Shown here in pieces: positions 52,252 through 61,144 of a stretch of DNA of 64,000 nucleotides. The notes under the pieces are model-generated. The model saw only the letters and a program-made list of their open reading frames with translations. It had not been told where the DNA came from and searched no databases. Made by a program: the position numbers and the translations under genes. The first letter of the stretch is position 1. Every line of letters starts with the position of its first letter. Source of the DNA: Pandoraea terrae (GTDB taxonomy: Bacteria > Pseudomonadota > Gammaproteobacteria > Burkholderiales > Burkholderiaceae); the NCBI RefSeq assembly GCF_902459695.1, contig NZ_CABPRZ010000003.1, positions 1 to 64,000 on the forward strand. The letters are read 5' to 3'.

Positions 52252-52266
52252 CGACGGTTGCCGTCG
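52252..52266 (-). promoter_or_regulatory. Hairpin in the pepM leader
   Basis: CGACGG (52252-52257), loop TTG, CCGTCG (52261-52266) form a 6-bp stem just upstream of the GAGGG site of pepM. It could tune translation or be chance in GC-rich DNA. Confidence 0.35.
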
Positions 52267-52449
52267 CTGGTCGACGTCGGGGGGAAGGTTCGACAGCGAC
52301 GGGGGCCAGAATATCCACTCTTTGTGGACGTTTCAAGGACTCTGCGGGGCAGATGCCCGCACGCTCCGACAAATGGGGGCAATCCCATTGGAGGCGCGCG
52401 TACTCGTTTTCGGAAACACTATTTGCAGTCCGACATGACTGTGTGGTTG

Positions 52450-53739
52450 TCACCTCCTGGAGATAAGACAGATGAGGAGAAATGCTGTCGTCATCGCGAG
52501 GTTCACCGACCAAACGGCCGGAGCGCCGAACGCTTCGAATATTTTTACGTTGACGGCATTGGCGGCGGATAAGGAAAGTCCGCCGACCAGCGCGGCAATG
52601 CCGAAGGCAGTGGCTGTCAGGTTGGGTGTTATCTGCATGGATATCAAGTAGTCCAGGCGATTGCCAAAGATGATCTCTCCGATCGAAAAGCATAGCATGC
52701 CGAGCACAACACTCGAAATGGAGAGAATGGCAATATCGTCGCGCGCGTCATGCCAACGACTCAGGAACCCGAACGTGGCGAAGAATCCCGCAAATCCGAG
52801 GAATCCCGTCCATGTCGGTACAAGGCTGACCTTGCGCGATGCCAGGGTTTGAACCAGCACGACCACCACGGTGTTGGTGAGGAACGCGAGCGTAACGTGC
52901 AGTTTTCCAAGCTGTCCGTCGAGGAATATCGGGATCAACAATTCGAAATGCGAGTACAGCCAAAAGAACCCGAATTGCAGCGCCAGTATTTTCCAGAAGC
53001 CGGGCGTAAAGAGGTGTTTCCACGAAGCAAGAGCACCCCAGCCGCCCGCCTTGCACGAGGCATCACGGACGATGATCAGCAAGAGCAGGTTCGCCAAGTA
53101 GATCAGGACGATGATCTGAAAGGCGATGTGAAAATTGTTTTCCACCATCCACACGCCCAGCAGCGGGCCTACGGCGGCGCCGAGATTCAACGATGCATTG
53201 CGTAGGCTGACCACTCTGGAAAGCAATGAAGACGAGGCATGGCATCGGCTGAACATCAGCTTTCGCAGGGCCGGATGATAGATGGCGGAACCGAAGCCGT
53301 TCAGCAGGGCCGAGGCGATGAGAAGCGCCTTTTCCGGGGGGAGTAACAGGACCGCGAAGGCCGTGCATCGCATCGCAACGCCGCATATCGCTGTCCTCTT
53401 TGCCCCTGATACGTCAGTCAGCACGCCCCCGATCACGGACATCGCGCGTTGGCCAACGACCTTGAGGGTGATGAGAAGTGCGGCAAATTCGATGCCATAG
53501 CCAAGCGTCTTCGCGACATAGATGCCGAAGAATGGCGTGACGATCGAACTCCCGAGACTGAAGAGCAGGACGCTGGCGAGATGTGTGGTCGACCATCGGT
53601 CGAGCAATGTCGCTTGACTGTTCGTTATCCGTACAGATGCCGCGTTTCTTGAACTCATGTGAACTACGGACGTTTCGCTGATGATCTCAACGTGGAGACT
53701 ATCGCGTATTGCCATGTCTGTGGCACACGCTTTGCCCAT
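52450..53739 (-). CDS. MFS transporter of the phosphonate cluster, probable exporter
   Basis: A 429-residue major facilitator protein with twelve hydrophobic segments; 'GSSIVTPFFGIYVAKTLGYG' in the first helix and 'VGQRAMSVIGGVLTDVSGAKR' at the loop 2-3 position resemble drug:H+ antiporters of the DHA group. It is the first of five leftward genes with PEP phosphomutase and would export the phosphonate or give self-protection. Start is uncertain: ATG at 53739, 53715 and 53658 are in frame, none with a strong ribosome-binding site. A structured leader (53751-53796) lies upstream. GC is low: 28 of 60 bases in the line starting at 52621. Confidence 0.8.
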   Translation of the reverse strand: MGKACATDMAIRDSLHVEIISETSVVHMSSRNAASVRITNSQATLLDRWSTTHLASVLLFSLGSSIVTPFFGIYVAKTLGYGIEFAALLITLKVVGQRAMSVIGGVLTDVSGAKRTAICGVAMRCTAFAVLLLPPEKALLIASALLNGFGSAIYHPALRKLMFSRCHASSSLLSRVVSLRNASLNLGAAVGPLLGVWMVENNFHIAFQIIVLIYLANLLLLIIVRDASCKAGGWGALASWKHLFTPGFWKILALQFGFFWLYSHFELLIPIFLDGQLGKLHVTLAFLTNTVVVVLVQTLASRKVSLVPTWTGFLGFAGFFATFGFLSRWHDARDDIAILSISSVVLGMLCFSIGEIIFGNRLDYLISMQITPNLTATAFGIAALVGGLSLSAANAVNVKIFEAFGAPAVWSVNLAMTTAFLLICLISRR

Positions 53740-53750
53740 GGGAAATAGGA

Positions 53751-53796
53751 AGACCTGCTGCGTACGACGTTGAAAACGTGGCGAACGGGCAGGTCT
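53751..53796 (-). promoter_or_regulatory. Nested inverted repeats upstream of the phosphonate-cluster MFS gene
   Basis: AGACCTGC (53751-53758) pairs with GCAGGTCT (53789-53796); inside, ACGTT (53767-53771) pairs with AACGT (53775-53779). In RNA this would be a long stem with an internal loop, ending 11 bases before the farthest in-frame ATG. It may be an operator or a translational switch for the operon. Confidence 0.45.
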
Positions 53797-54109
53797 CTAT
53801 GCACTTTCAAGTATAGGCTACGCTGTCGCGGAATGCGGGGGGGCGGAAGTGATTTCGGAATTTCCTCAGTGAAAGCTCCGTCGTTGAACTTCGCGTACAG
53901 GAAAGTGCGTGATCGCACCACAGGGGCGGGATTCCGAAGTCGACGGCATCTACGATGCCAGGCCGCCCGCGAGCTGGTCTTGGCCGCCATGATGAAGTCG
54001 TTCTCGTGCAGCCGTTTGATCTTCTTCGTCTGCCAGGACACCGTAGCCCATCCCCAGCCGAAGCCGATGTCGGGATGATGCCTCCCGGTCTCGGCCAGTT
54101 GTCCAACGG

Positions 54110-54199
54110 CGGATACAAATTCTTGATCGGGATGCCGGTCTCCGCGTCCCGCAGGAAGCCGATGATTTGCTCTTCGGTGAATCGCTTCTTTATGTCCAA
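54110..54199 (-). mobile_element. Remnant of an IS3-family transposase orfA
   Basis: The minus strand reads 'MDIKKRFTEEQIIGFLRDAE' followed by 'TGIPIKNL', the N-terminus of an IS3-family OrfA helix-turn-helix protein, with GGAG just before the ATG. After about 30 codons the similarity stops; the following frame shows no transposase. No terminal inverted repeats or orfB are seen. It is a scar at the boundary between the phosphonate and Tad genes. Confidence 0.7.
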
Positions 54200-54264
54200 T
54201 CTCCTGACTACGTGATTGGACTCTAAATCGCCGCGCTACTCAAATCCGGGGAGACGTCGCAGCC

Positions 54265-55320
54265 TCAGAGCGCCAGCCGGGGCGCGACGTAGGCGCCGTA
54301 GTTGGGTCCGAAGCCTGTCGCGAGCACGGGAAGCTTGAAACCGCCGACGAAATGGCCCTGGATGTATTTGCTGCTGCCGCCGTAGGAGCCGTCGATGTGA
54401 AAGGCTGCGAAGGCGACGATCGGTACGTACGTCTTCAAATCGGTAATCTGGCTGACCACTGGTATGACCACCGTTACGTTGGTCGGCACCGAGCTGTAAA
54501 GCGTGTTCTTCACTCCGGGCTCGAGCCAGATGCTGTCACCAATCGACAGCGGCGCCGGATTGCCGTTGGTGATCAGGTTGCGGATCGTCGGGACATTGTT
54601 CGCGTCGACCTGGAACGAAGTCCACTGGCCGGCATCGCAGGTGCCGCCGGTCATCTGGCCGTTGGTGATGTTGATTTCGTAGGGCTTGCCCGTCGACGGG
54701 TCGATGCGTGGCTGGTCGGCGTTGCTGTCCCAGTAAAGATTGAAGACGCACTGGCCCAGCGCCACCGGAAACAAACCATCCGCGTTGACGGTGTTGGGGG
54801 CCGCCGCGACCGCCACCGCCGTGGCGCTACCGGGCGTGCTGAAAATATTCATCAGACCGCCCAGCAGCAACGCGATCGGCCCGCCGTTCTGATTCGCCGT
54901 ACGCGTGACTGTCACCTGGACGGCAGGCGCGTCGTAGGTACCGGGCGTAATCGTCGTCGCCTGCAGTGTCGACGGCGTGCCGGTCAAATTCCAGTAACCG
55001 GTCTGCACAGTCCCCACCGTGAGTTGGTGTCCGTCCGACGCGTTCAGCGCGACAGCGGTGTTCGTCACGGTTTGCGCAATCGCCCAGTTCGGCCCGCTGG
55101 TGCTGGGCGGCAACAATGCGGCCGCGCCCTTCAACGCTGCCGCGTCCGCTGCGTTTTGCAGTTCGTTGCGCGCTACGCTGAGTCTGGCCAGATCCACCGC
55201 GAAGGCACCGAAGATCAGCAGCGGGATCAGGAACAACAAGAAAAAGAGGACGACAGAGCCACGCTGCCGCGTGCTGCGGGGAGGTTGGCAACGCCGGGTC
55301 TGGAAAGTGTCGCGACGCAT
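54265..55320 (-). CDS. tadG: TadG-like pilus-assembly/pseudopilin-associated protein
   Basis: A 351-residue protein with an N-terminal positively charged stretch, then 'QRGSVVLFFLLFLIPLLIFGAFAVDLARL' as one membrane helix (residues about 20-48), and 'VARNELQNAADAAALKGAAALL', the TadE/TadG signature. The large periplasmic domain has no further motif I know. TadG belongs to the Flp pilus machine, with unclear biochemical role. It is last in the leftward tad operon, 10 bases after tadE. Confidence 0.8.
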   Translation of the reverse strand: MRRDTFQTRRCQPPRSTRQRGSVVLFFLLFLIPLLIFGAFAVDLARLSVARNELQNAADAAALKGAAALLPPSTSGPNWAIAQTVTNTAVALNASDGHQLTVGTVQTGYWNLTGTPSTLQATTITPGTYDAPAVQVTVTRTANQNGGPIALLLGGLMNIFSTPGSATAVAVAAAPNTVNADGLFPVALGQCVFNLYWDSNADQPRIDPSTGKPYEINITNGQMTGGTCDAGQWTSFQVDANNVPTIRNLITNGNPAPLSIGDSIWLEPGVKNTLYSSVPTNVTVVIPVVSQITDLKTYVPIVAFAAFHIDGSYGGSSKYIQGHFVGGFKLPVLATGFGPNYGAYVAPRLAL

Positions 55321-55330
55321 GTCAGCCCCC

Positions 55331-55756
55331 TCATTCGTAGGCCATCGACGTGCTTGCGGTCAGCGTGAGCGGCCCCGTCAGCGCGCTGACGACGGAGCCC
55401 AGCACGAGGCCCTGGTACGTGTAGCTCACCGTCACCGTCAAGGGGTTGCCCGACGATGCGCCGCTCGGCGCGCTGACGGTAACGGTCGGCGTGGTCGCGG
55501 TGCCGCCGGTGACAAGGTTCTTCTGCGTGTAGCTCACCGCGACGCTGGTGATCTGCGCCGTCGTCAGCGGCGGAACACGCAACACCACGCCGGCGCGTGC
55601 CGCTTCGCGGCTGGCGTTGGTGATCACCGCCTTGTCGCACAACAGCAGGCTCACATCGATGATGCCGAACAACACCGTCATCAGGAACGGCAGCACAAGC
55701 ACGAATTCGAGCGCGACGACGCCGCGCTGCTGGCGCGTGCGCGCGTGCCGCTTCAT
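55331..55756 (-). CDS. tadE: TadE-like minor pseudopilin
   Basis: A 141-residue protein with the TadE signature: a short basic N-terminus, then 'GVVALEFVLVLPFLMTVLFGI' and 'ITNASREAARAGVV'. The Glu at position five of the hydrophobic segment ('ALEF') is typical of prepilin-like processing sites. TadE-type proteins are minor components of the Flp pilus. It overlaps tadD by four bases and precedes tadG. Confidence 0.85.
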   Translation of the reverse strand: MKRHARTRQQRGVVALEFVLVLPFLMTVLFGIIDVSLLLCDKAVITNASREAARAGVVLRVPPLTTAQITSVAVSYTQKNLVTGGTATTPTVTVSAPSGASSGNPLTVTVSYTYQGLVLGSVVSALTGPLTLTASTSMAYE

Positions 55757-56610
55757 TGCGCCGCCCCCGGCCGGGCTTGCGCCGCGCCCGCGCCGGTCGG
55801 CGTGTCGCCGCCGTCCACGGTACGCGCGGCAAGCTTGGCGCGCACGCGCTCGTAGAAGCGCAGATTGTCATCGACGGACGACGCCGGCAGGTCGGCCAGC
55901 AGAATTTTCTTCGCCGCGTCCGCGTTGCCGAGCAGGCCGTAGGCCAGCGCCAGATTCTGGCGGGCCTGAAGCGGCGCACTGGACAGTCCCGTGATATCGA
56001 GCAGGACGTTCGCGCCCTCGCGCGGTTTGTTGCTCAGAATGAGCGACAGCCCGAGATCCACGCGCAGCCCCTGCACCTCCGGATGCGCCTGCAGCGCGCG
56101 GCGATAGACCGCCTGCGCTTGCGTATGGTGGCCCTGCAGGTCGAGTGCCGTGCCCAAGCCCTCTGCGGCCAGCGTGTTCTCGGGTTGACTGTCGAGCAGC
56201 ACGCGATACAGACCGACGGCGTCATCGAGGCGGCGCTGCCGCAGCGCCACGCGCGCCAAGCCGAGTTGCGGACCCGGCTGCGCCGGCGCCTGCCTTGCCG
56301 CCTGCGTATAGAGCACGCGGGCGCGTTCAAGGTCTCCGGCCTGGTACAGGGTGTCGCCAAGGCCGATCTGCGCCTCGATCGACTTCGGGCTCGCCGTCAG
56401 CGCCCGCTCGAACAGGGTGCCTGCCAGTTCAGTGTTGCCGGAGGAAAGCGCACTTTCGGCGAGCCGCAGGTCGGTCGTGTTACCGGTACTTTGCTGCGAG
56501 GACAGCGGCCGCACATCGAAGCCGCCGCCACTCGCGCAGCCGCCGAGCAGACCGGCCGTCAGCGCAAGCGCCGTGGCCATCGAGCGAAGGAAAGCGGGGA
56601 GCGTTTTCAT
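55753..56610 (-). CDS. tadD: TadD-like TPR lipoprotein
   Basis: A 285-residue protein with a lipoprotein signal peptide ('ALALTAGLLGGC') and several tetratricopeptide repeats from about residue 50 to 230 ('AQIGLGDTLYQAGDLERARVLY', 'GPQLGLARVALRQRRLDDAVGLY' are typical). TadD is thought to help localise or assemble the secretin in the outer membrane. It overlaps tadC and tadE by four bases each, so the operon is translated as a coupled unit. Confidence 0.85.
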   Translation of the reverse strand: MKTLPAFLRSMATALALTAGLLGGCASGGGFDVRPLSSQQSTGNTTDLRLAESALSSGNTELAGTLFERALTASPKSIEAQIGLGDTLYQAGDLERARVLYTQAARQAPAQPGPQLGLARVALRQRRLDDAVGLYRVLLDSQPENTLAAEGLGTALDLQGHHTQAQAVYRRALQAHPEVQGLRVDLGLSLILSNKPREGANVLLDITGLSSAPLQARQNLALAYGLLGNADAAKKILLADLPASSVDDNLRFYERVRAKLAARTVDGGDTPTGAGAAQARPGAAQ

Positions 56611-57560
56611 TGGCGGAAGAGTACGACAAGGCGAATTATGGCGGGGCCGGCCGCGATCAAGCCGACGGTTGGCAGAATGAACAGCATCATCGGCAGCGTC
56701 ATCTTGGTGGCGAGCTTCGCCGCCTTTTCTTCCAGCGCCATCATTTGCGCCGAGCGCTCGGTGCGCGACAGCACCCGCAGCGACTGGGTGATCGGCGTGC
56801 CGTACTGTTGCGACTGGATCAGGGTCGAGACGAGCGAGCGCACCGACGTCAGGCCGATCCGGTTGGCAAGGTTGCGCAAGGCGGCTGAGGTGTCTCCGCC
56901 GACCTGCATTTCGTCGGCGGTGACCGAAAATTCGTCGGCCAGTGGCGGGCAAATCGCCCGCAATTCGCGTGCCACGCGCCCCACGCCGACCACCAGGCTA
57001 TTGCCGGCATTGGTGCAGATGATCAGCAGGTCGAGCGCGTCCGGCAAGCACGAGGTGATCATTTTCTGGCGCCGCTCGATTCGATAGCCGAGCAGGTACT
57101 CGGGCACGATCATGCCGCTGATGAGGGCGCCGCCCATCATCAGCGCCCGAAATACGAAATACTCGCCCAAGCGCGGCACGTGCGGGCCGACCGCGATCGC
57201 TGCGAGTGCCAGCAGCCCGCCCGTGAACAACTTGAAGCCGATCATTACCGAGACGGCCCGGCGATCGCGGAAGCCCGCGCGCACCAATTGTTCGGCGAGC
57301 TTGATGCGTTGCATCGCGTTGATGAAGGGCACCCGCTCGCCGAGCATCGCGAAGCGGTGTGCCAGTCCCTGCTTGAGCTGTCGCGGCTGCAGGCCCGCCT
57401 CGGACCGGTGTGCCGCGGCCCCGCGTGCGGCCGCGTAACGGGCACGCTGGGCGATCCGGCGGCGCCAGCCGACGGGGCGTTTGAGCGCCAGGACCATGCC
57501 GGCGATCAACATCAGCAACAGCGCGAGGTCGCGGGCGGTATCGGTGACGAGGAAGTTCAT
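56607..57560 (-). CDS. tadC: TadC-like inner-membrane platform protein
   Basis: A 317-residue type II secretion F-domain protein. It has an N-terminal membrane segment, the cytoplasmic 'SCLPDALDLLIICTNAGNSL' family motif, and two C-terminal helices ending 'MLFILPTVGLIAAGPAIIRLVVLF'. With TadB it forms the inner-membrane platform that couples the TadA ATPase to pilus growth. Four-base overlaps on both sides. Confidence 0.9.
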   Translation of the reverse strand: MNFLVTDTARDLALLLMLIAGMVLALKRPVGWRRRIAQRARYAAARGAAAHRSEAGLQPRQLKQGLAHRFAMLGERVPFINAMQRIKLAEQLVRAGFRDRRAVSVMIGFKLFTGGLLALAAIAVGPHVPRLGEYFVFRALMMGGALISGMIVPEYLLGYRIERRQKMITSCLPDALDLLIICTNAGNSLVVGVGRVARELRAICPPLADEFSVTADEMQVGGDTSAALRNLANRIGLTSVRSLVSTLIQSQQYGTPITQSLRVLSRTERSAQMMALEEKAAKLATKMTLPMMLFILPTVGLIAAGPAIIRLVVLFRQ

Positions 57561-58534
57561 CGCGAGGTATCCAGATTCGAGATTTTTCGAATCATCGCGA
57601 GCCCGATCACGAGCAGCACGGCGGCCAGCGTCAGCATTTTGTGGCCTGCGCGCGTATTGAACAGCAGTTCAATATACGGTCGGTTCACGAGAAACAGCAG
57701 TCCGGTGATGGCGAAGGGCACGGCCGAGATGAACTTGCTGGCAATGCGGCCCTCGGCGGTGAGCGCCCGGGTTTTGATCCGGATATCGCGTCGCGTACGG
57801 ATGATGCCGGACAGGTTCTCCAGGGTTTCGCCAAGGCTGCCGCCGGTCTCGCGCTGCAGCATCAGGCAAACCGAGAAAAAAGAGAAATCGGCAATCTGGA
57901 GCTCCTCCGTGGCGCGGTCGAGCACGTCTTTCAAGTCCGCGCCGAGCAGCAGGCTGTCGCCCATGGTACGAAAGGTCGAGCGTACCGGCTCCTGCGTCTC
58001 CTGGCCGGCGATGCTGATTGCCTGCACCACCGGGATGCCGGCGCGAACCGCGCGAATAATCAGGTCGAGCGTATCCGGGAACACCGCCAGGAAGCGCGCG
58101 CGAAACTGCTCGATCAGGAAGCGATAGGACATGCGCACGACGAGCACGGGCGCGCCGATCAGGATCAGCGGCCGGCTCCAGCCAGGCGTCGGGGCGAACG
58201 CGACCACGATGGCGGCGATGGCGGCGGCGGCGAATGCGCCCAGGCCGATCAGGCGCAGCCCGCCCGTGCCGCTCACCGTTTTGACGCGTTGCACGCGCTC
58301 CGCAAACCAGGCCGTAAGCGTGCCGTAGTTCTTTGGACGGCTGAACAGTTCGACATTTTCCACGGGCGTCGCGACCCGCTGGTTGACGATGCGCAACTGC
58401 CGGATATGTTGCATGCGCTCCTGAATACGTGGCCCCGGCCGGCGCCGCGCGACATCGCGCAAAGTCGAAAGCAGCATGCCGGCCACCACGATCGAGAAGA
58501 ACGCGGCGACGGCGACGATATCGGCCGGCGTCAT
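57557..58534 (-). CDS. tadB: TadB-like inner-membrane platform protein
   Basis: A 325-residue T2SF-domain protein: 'VFPDTLDLIIRAVRAGIPV' and 'VCLMLQRETGGSLGETLENL' are the family's cytoplasmic motifs, with four hydrophobic segments. It pairs with TadC. ATG at 58534 overlaps the tadA stop by four bases; the frame is open upstream within tadA only by chance. Confidence 0.9.
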   Translation of the reverse strand: MTPADIVAVAAFFSIVVAGMLLSTLRDVARRRPGPRIQERMQHIRQLRIVNQRVATPVENVELFSRPKNYGTLTAWFAERVQRVKTVSGTGGLRLIGLGAFAAAAIAAIVVAFAPTPGWSRPLILIGAPVLVVRMSYRFLIEQFRARFLAVFPDTLDLIIRAVRAGIPVVQAISIAGQETQEPVRSTFRTMGDSLLLGADLKDVLDRATEELQIADFSFFSVCLMLQRETGGSLGETLENLSGIIRTRRDIRIKTRALTAEGRIASKFISAVPFAITGLLFLVNRPYIELLFNTRAGHKMLTLAAVLLVIGLAMIRKISNLDTSR

Positions 58535-59916
58535 GGCCGCATCGCCTCGACGAGCGCGTCTTCGAGCCCGTAGTAGGCCGCGCGCGTCGCGAACACCGGC
58601 CGCATCGACGACGACTCGAACGTTCCTTTGACGTCCTCCTGGAAAGCGCTGGCGTCGTAACGGAATGCGAACAGATCCTGCGTAATGATGACGTCGCCTT
58701 CCATGCCGGCAACCTCGGTGATGCGCGTCACGCGGCGCACGCCGTCGCGCATGCGCTCGACCTGCAGGATCAGGTGCACGGCGCTGGCGATCTGGCGCCG
58801 GATCGACAGCAGCGGCAGATTGCCGTTGGCCATCATGACCATGCTTTCCAGACGAGTGATAGCGTCGCGCGGAGTGTTGGCGTGGACCGTGGTCATCGAG
58901 CCGTCGTGGCCGGTATTCATGGCCTGGAGGACGTCGAACGCTTCCGGGCCGCGCGTTTCGCCGAGAATGATCCGGTCGGGCCGCATCCGCAGCGCGTTGC
59001 GCACCAGATCGCGTTGCGAGACCCCGCCCAGCCCCTCGGTGTTCTCGGGCCGGGTTTCCAGGCTGACCACGTGCGGCTGCTGCAACTGCAGCTCCGCGGC
59101 GTCTTCGATCGTGACGATCCGCTCGTGCTCGTCGATATAGTGGGACAACGCGTTGAGCAGTGTCGTCTTGCCCGAGCCGGTGCCGCCGGAGATCACGATG
59201 TTGAGCCGGCACGCGCTGGCGACCTTCAGCGCGGCGACCATGCCCGGCGAAAGGTTGCCCTGCTGCGCCATGCGCCCCAGCGTGATATTGCGCTTGGAGA
59301 ACTTGCGGATCGAAATCGACGCGCCGCGGATCGCGATCGGCGGCAGGACCACGTTGACGCGGCTGCCGTCGGCCAGGCGCGCATCGACCATCGGGCTCGA
59401 TTCATCGACGCGCCGGCCGACCGCGGCCGCGATACGCTGGGCGACGTTGATGACGTGCGTGTTGTCTCGGAACTTCAGCGACGTGAGTTCGAGCCGGCCG
59501 TGCCGCTCGGCGTAGACCTGGTCCGGTCCATTGACCAGGATGTCGGTGACCGATTCGTCGGCCAGCAGCGGCTCTATCGGGCCGACCCCGAACATATCGT
59601 TGAGAATCTCGTCGACGATCAGTGTCTGTTCGGCTGGGGTAACGTCGAGCCGCTCGCGCAGCGCCGTCTCGGCAGCGATTTCCTCGATGCCGGCGCGCAC
59701 CTGCTCGCGGGTCTTCATCAGCGCAGCCGACATGTTCATCGACGCGAACACCGTCGCACGGATGGTTTTGAAGGTTTCCGAACGAATCAGGGCTTCGTGG
59801 CGGTCGGCCGGCGGGGCCGCCGCCGGCCTCGCAGGCACTGCGGCCACGGCCGGTTCCGGGTTGCCGCCCGCGGGCGCGGCAGGCACGGCCGCGACGCTCT
59901 TCAGGCCAAACATCAT
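58531..59916 (-). CDS. tadA: TadA/CpaF secretion ATPase
   Basis: A 461-residue hexameric ATPase of the VirB11/CpaF group with Walker A '[12 protein letters not shown]' near residue 243, the Asp box in '[11 protein letters not shown]', Walker B in '[12 protein letters not shown]' and the His box '[17 protein letters not shown]'. It powers assembly of Flp pili. Starts at 59916 (with GGGAGGAAG upstream) and overlaps tadZ by four bases. An alternative second ATG follows directly. Confidence 0.93.
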   Translation of the reverse strand: MMFGLKSVAAVPAAPAGGNPEPAVAAVPARPAAAPPADRHEALIRSETFKTIRATVFASMNMSAALMKTREQVRAGIEEIAAETALRERLDVTPAEQTLIVDEILNDMFGVGPIEPLLADESVTDILVNGPDQVYAERHGRLELTSLKFRDNTHVINVAQRIAAAVGRRVDESSPMVDARLADGSRVNVVLPPIAIRGASISIRKFSKRNITLGRMAQQGNLSPGMVAALKVASACRLNIVISGGTGSGKTTLLNALSHYIDEHERIVTIEDAAELQLQQPHVVSLETRPENTEGLGGVSQRDLVRNALRMRPDRIILGETRGPEAFDVLQAMNTGHDGSMTTVHANTPRDAITRLESMVMMANGNLPLLSIRRQIASAVHLILQVERMRDGVRRVTRITEVAGMEGDVIITQDLFAFRYDASAFQEDVKGTFESSSMRPVFATRAAYYGLEDALVEAMRP

Positions 59917-61130
59917 GGCTTCCTCCCGGGCAGTTTCAGGCGCGCGTACCACGGCGTGGCGGCGGTGGGCGACTCGCGCCCGGTGACGGTGTGCGCGAGC
60001 CGCTCGATGGCGCTGGCAAAGCCGCCCGGCTTGCGATCCACGACGGCTTCGCCCAGGTTTTCCGCCTTCGCCAGGGTTTTCGGGTCATACGGCAACTCGT
60101 GCAGGGCGAAGTGTCCGAGCGCGCGCTTGAAGTCCGCTGTCTGGACCCGGCCGGGCACCGGCTCCAACGGCGTGTTGAGCAGGAGCGTGACGATCGGCGC
60201 TTCGGCGAACTCCTCGGCGAAGCGGATCAGACGCGTGCATTCGCGCGCCGAGTACACCGAGTGGTCGGCAACGATGTAGAGCAGTTCCGAGACTTCGAGC
60301 GCGTCTTCGGCCATACGTCCGGCACGGCCCGGCAGATCGAGCAACACGTAGTGGAAATTGCGCTTGAGCGTGTTGATCAGGTCGCGCACAGCGCCCGGCT
60401 GCGGGGCAAAGTCGCTGCCATAGGCGAGTTCGGACGACAGCACGGAAAGCCGTTTGCTGTGGGCCACCAGCGCGCGCTCTACGGTCGGCGCATCGACCGC
60501 GCGCCCACGCTGCAGCAGCTCGGTCAGGCCATTGTTGCTCGTGAGCGCGAGCAGCGAGTTGCCGGCGCCGCCGTGGGGATTCAAGTCGACATAGGCGACC
60601 CGCCGTTGCGCGTGCTCGGCCAGGTGGCGCGCCAGCGAAACAGCAACGGTGGTGACGCCCACCCCGCCACGCGCGCCGACCACGCCGATGACTTTGCCGG
60701 TGCGCACCTGGGTGGCGGGATCGTTCGCCGACAGCGCCCGCTGCAGCAGCTCGATTGTCAAGGGCTTGACGAGGTAGTCCTGGACCCCAACCTTGAGCAG
60801 TTCCCGAAACAGCCCGACGTCGTTGCGATCGCCGACCACCACCACCGAGACCGACGGCACGCACACCTCGGCCAGGCGCGCCAGATCCGACAGCGGCATG
60901 GACGAGCCCGACACGTCGACGATCAACTGGCGCGGCGGCTGCGCGCTCCCCTGCAGTAGCCGGATGGTGTCGTCGAGCGTGCCGACTTGCACGTGCGCGT
61001 TGGCGACCGCCTGGTCGTTCACCAGGCTTTGCACCACGTCTTCGCTGCCCTTGTCGGACACCACGGCGAGGAACTCGGGGTTCTCTACGGCCGCGCTGCG
61101 TTTGGGGCGGAGGAATTCCAACGCGCTCAT
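59913..61130 (-). CDS. tadZ: TadZ/CpaE-like localisation protein
   Basis: A 405-residue protein with an N-terminal receiver-like domain (residues 18-130, ending 'DYLVKPL') and a C-terminal ParA/MinD-like ATPase. The Walker A is atypical: 'GARGGVGVTT' at 152-161, where the usual last Lys is Val, as in several TadZ proteins. TadZ marks the pole for pilus assembly. It lies between the CpaD-like lipoprotein and tadA. Confidence 0.88.
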   Translation of the reverse strand: MSALEFLRPKRSAAVENPEFLAVVSDKGSEDVVQSLVNDQAVANAHVQVGTLDDTIRLLQGSAQPPRQLIVDVSGSSMPLSDLARLAEVCVPSVSVVVVGDRNDVGLFRELLKVGVQDYLVKPLTIELLQRALSANDPATQVRTGKVIGVVGARGGVGVTTVAVSLARHLAEHAQRRVAYVDLNPHGGAGNSLLALTSNNGLTELLQRGRAVDAPTVERALVAHSKRLSVLSSELAYGSDFAPQPGAVRDLINTLKRNFHYVLLDLPGRAGRMAEDALEVSELLYIVADHSVYSARECTRLIRFAEEFAEAPIVTLLLNTPLEPVPGRVQTADFKRALGHFALHELPYDPKTLAKAENLGEAVVDRKPGGFASAIERLAHTVTGRESPTAATPWYARLKLPGRKP

Positions 61131-61144
61131 ATCGATTGTCCCGC

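Larger units (their letters stand above)
53740..54264. other. Intergenic region with MFS leader and IS3 remnant
   Basis: Between the phosphonate cluster and the Tad operon no intact gene is seen. It carries a nested inverted repeat at 53751-53796, a transposase orfA remnant at about 54110-54199 and an 8-bp inverted repeat GTCCAATC/GATTGGAC at 54194-54201 and 54214-54221. The remainder does not show a gene or a repeat I recognise. Confidence 0.55.

Noticed and set aside
53664-54041. A 125-codon frame between the MFS gene and the Tad operon
   Set aside because: Overlaps the MFS start and leader, is rich in Arg/Ser/Pro and shows no family pattern; likely chance or debris next to the IS remnant.
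58429-60279. A 616-codon frame opposite tadA and tadB
   Set aside because: Complementary-strand shadow of two well supported genes; composition biased to Arg, His and Asp.
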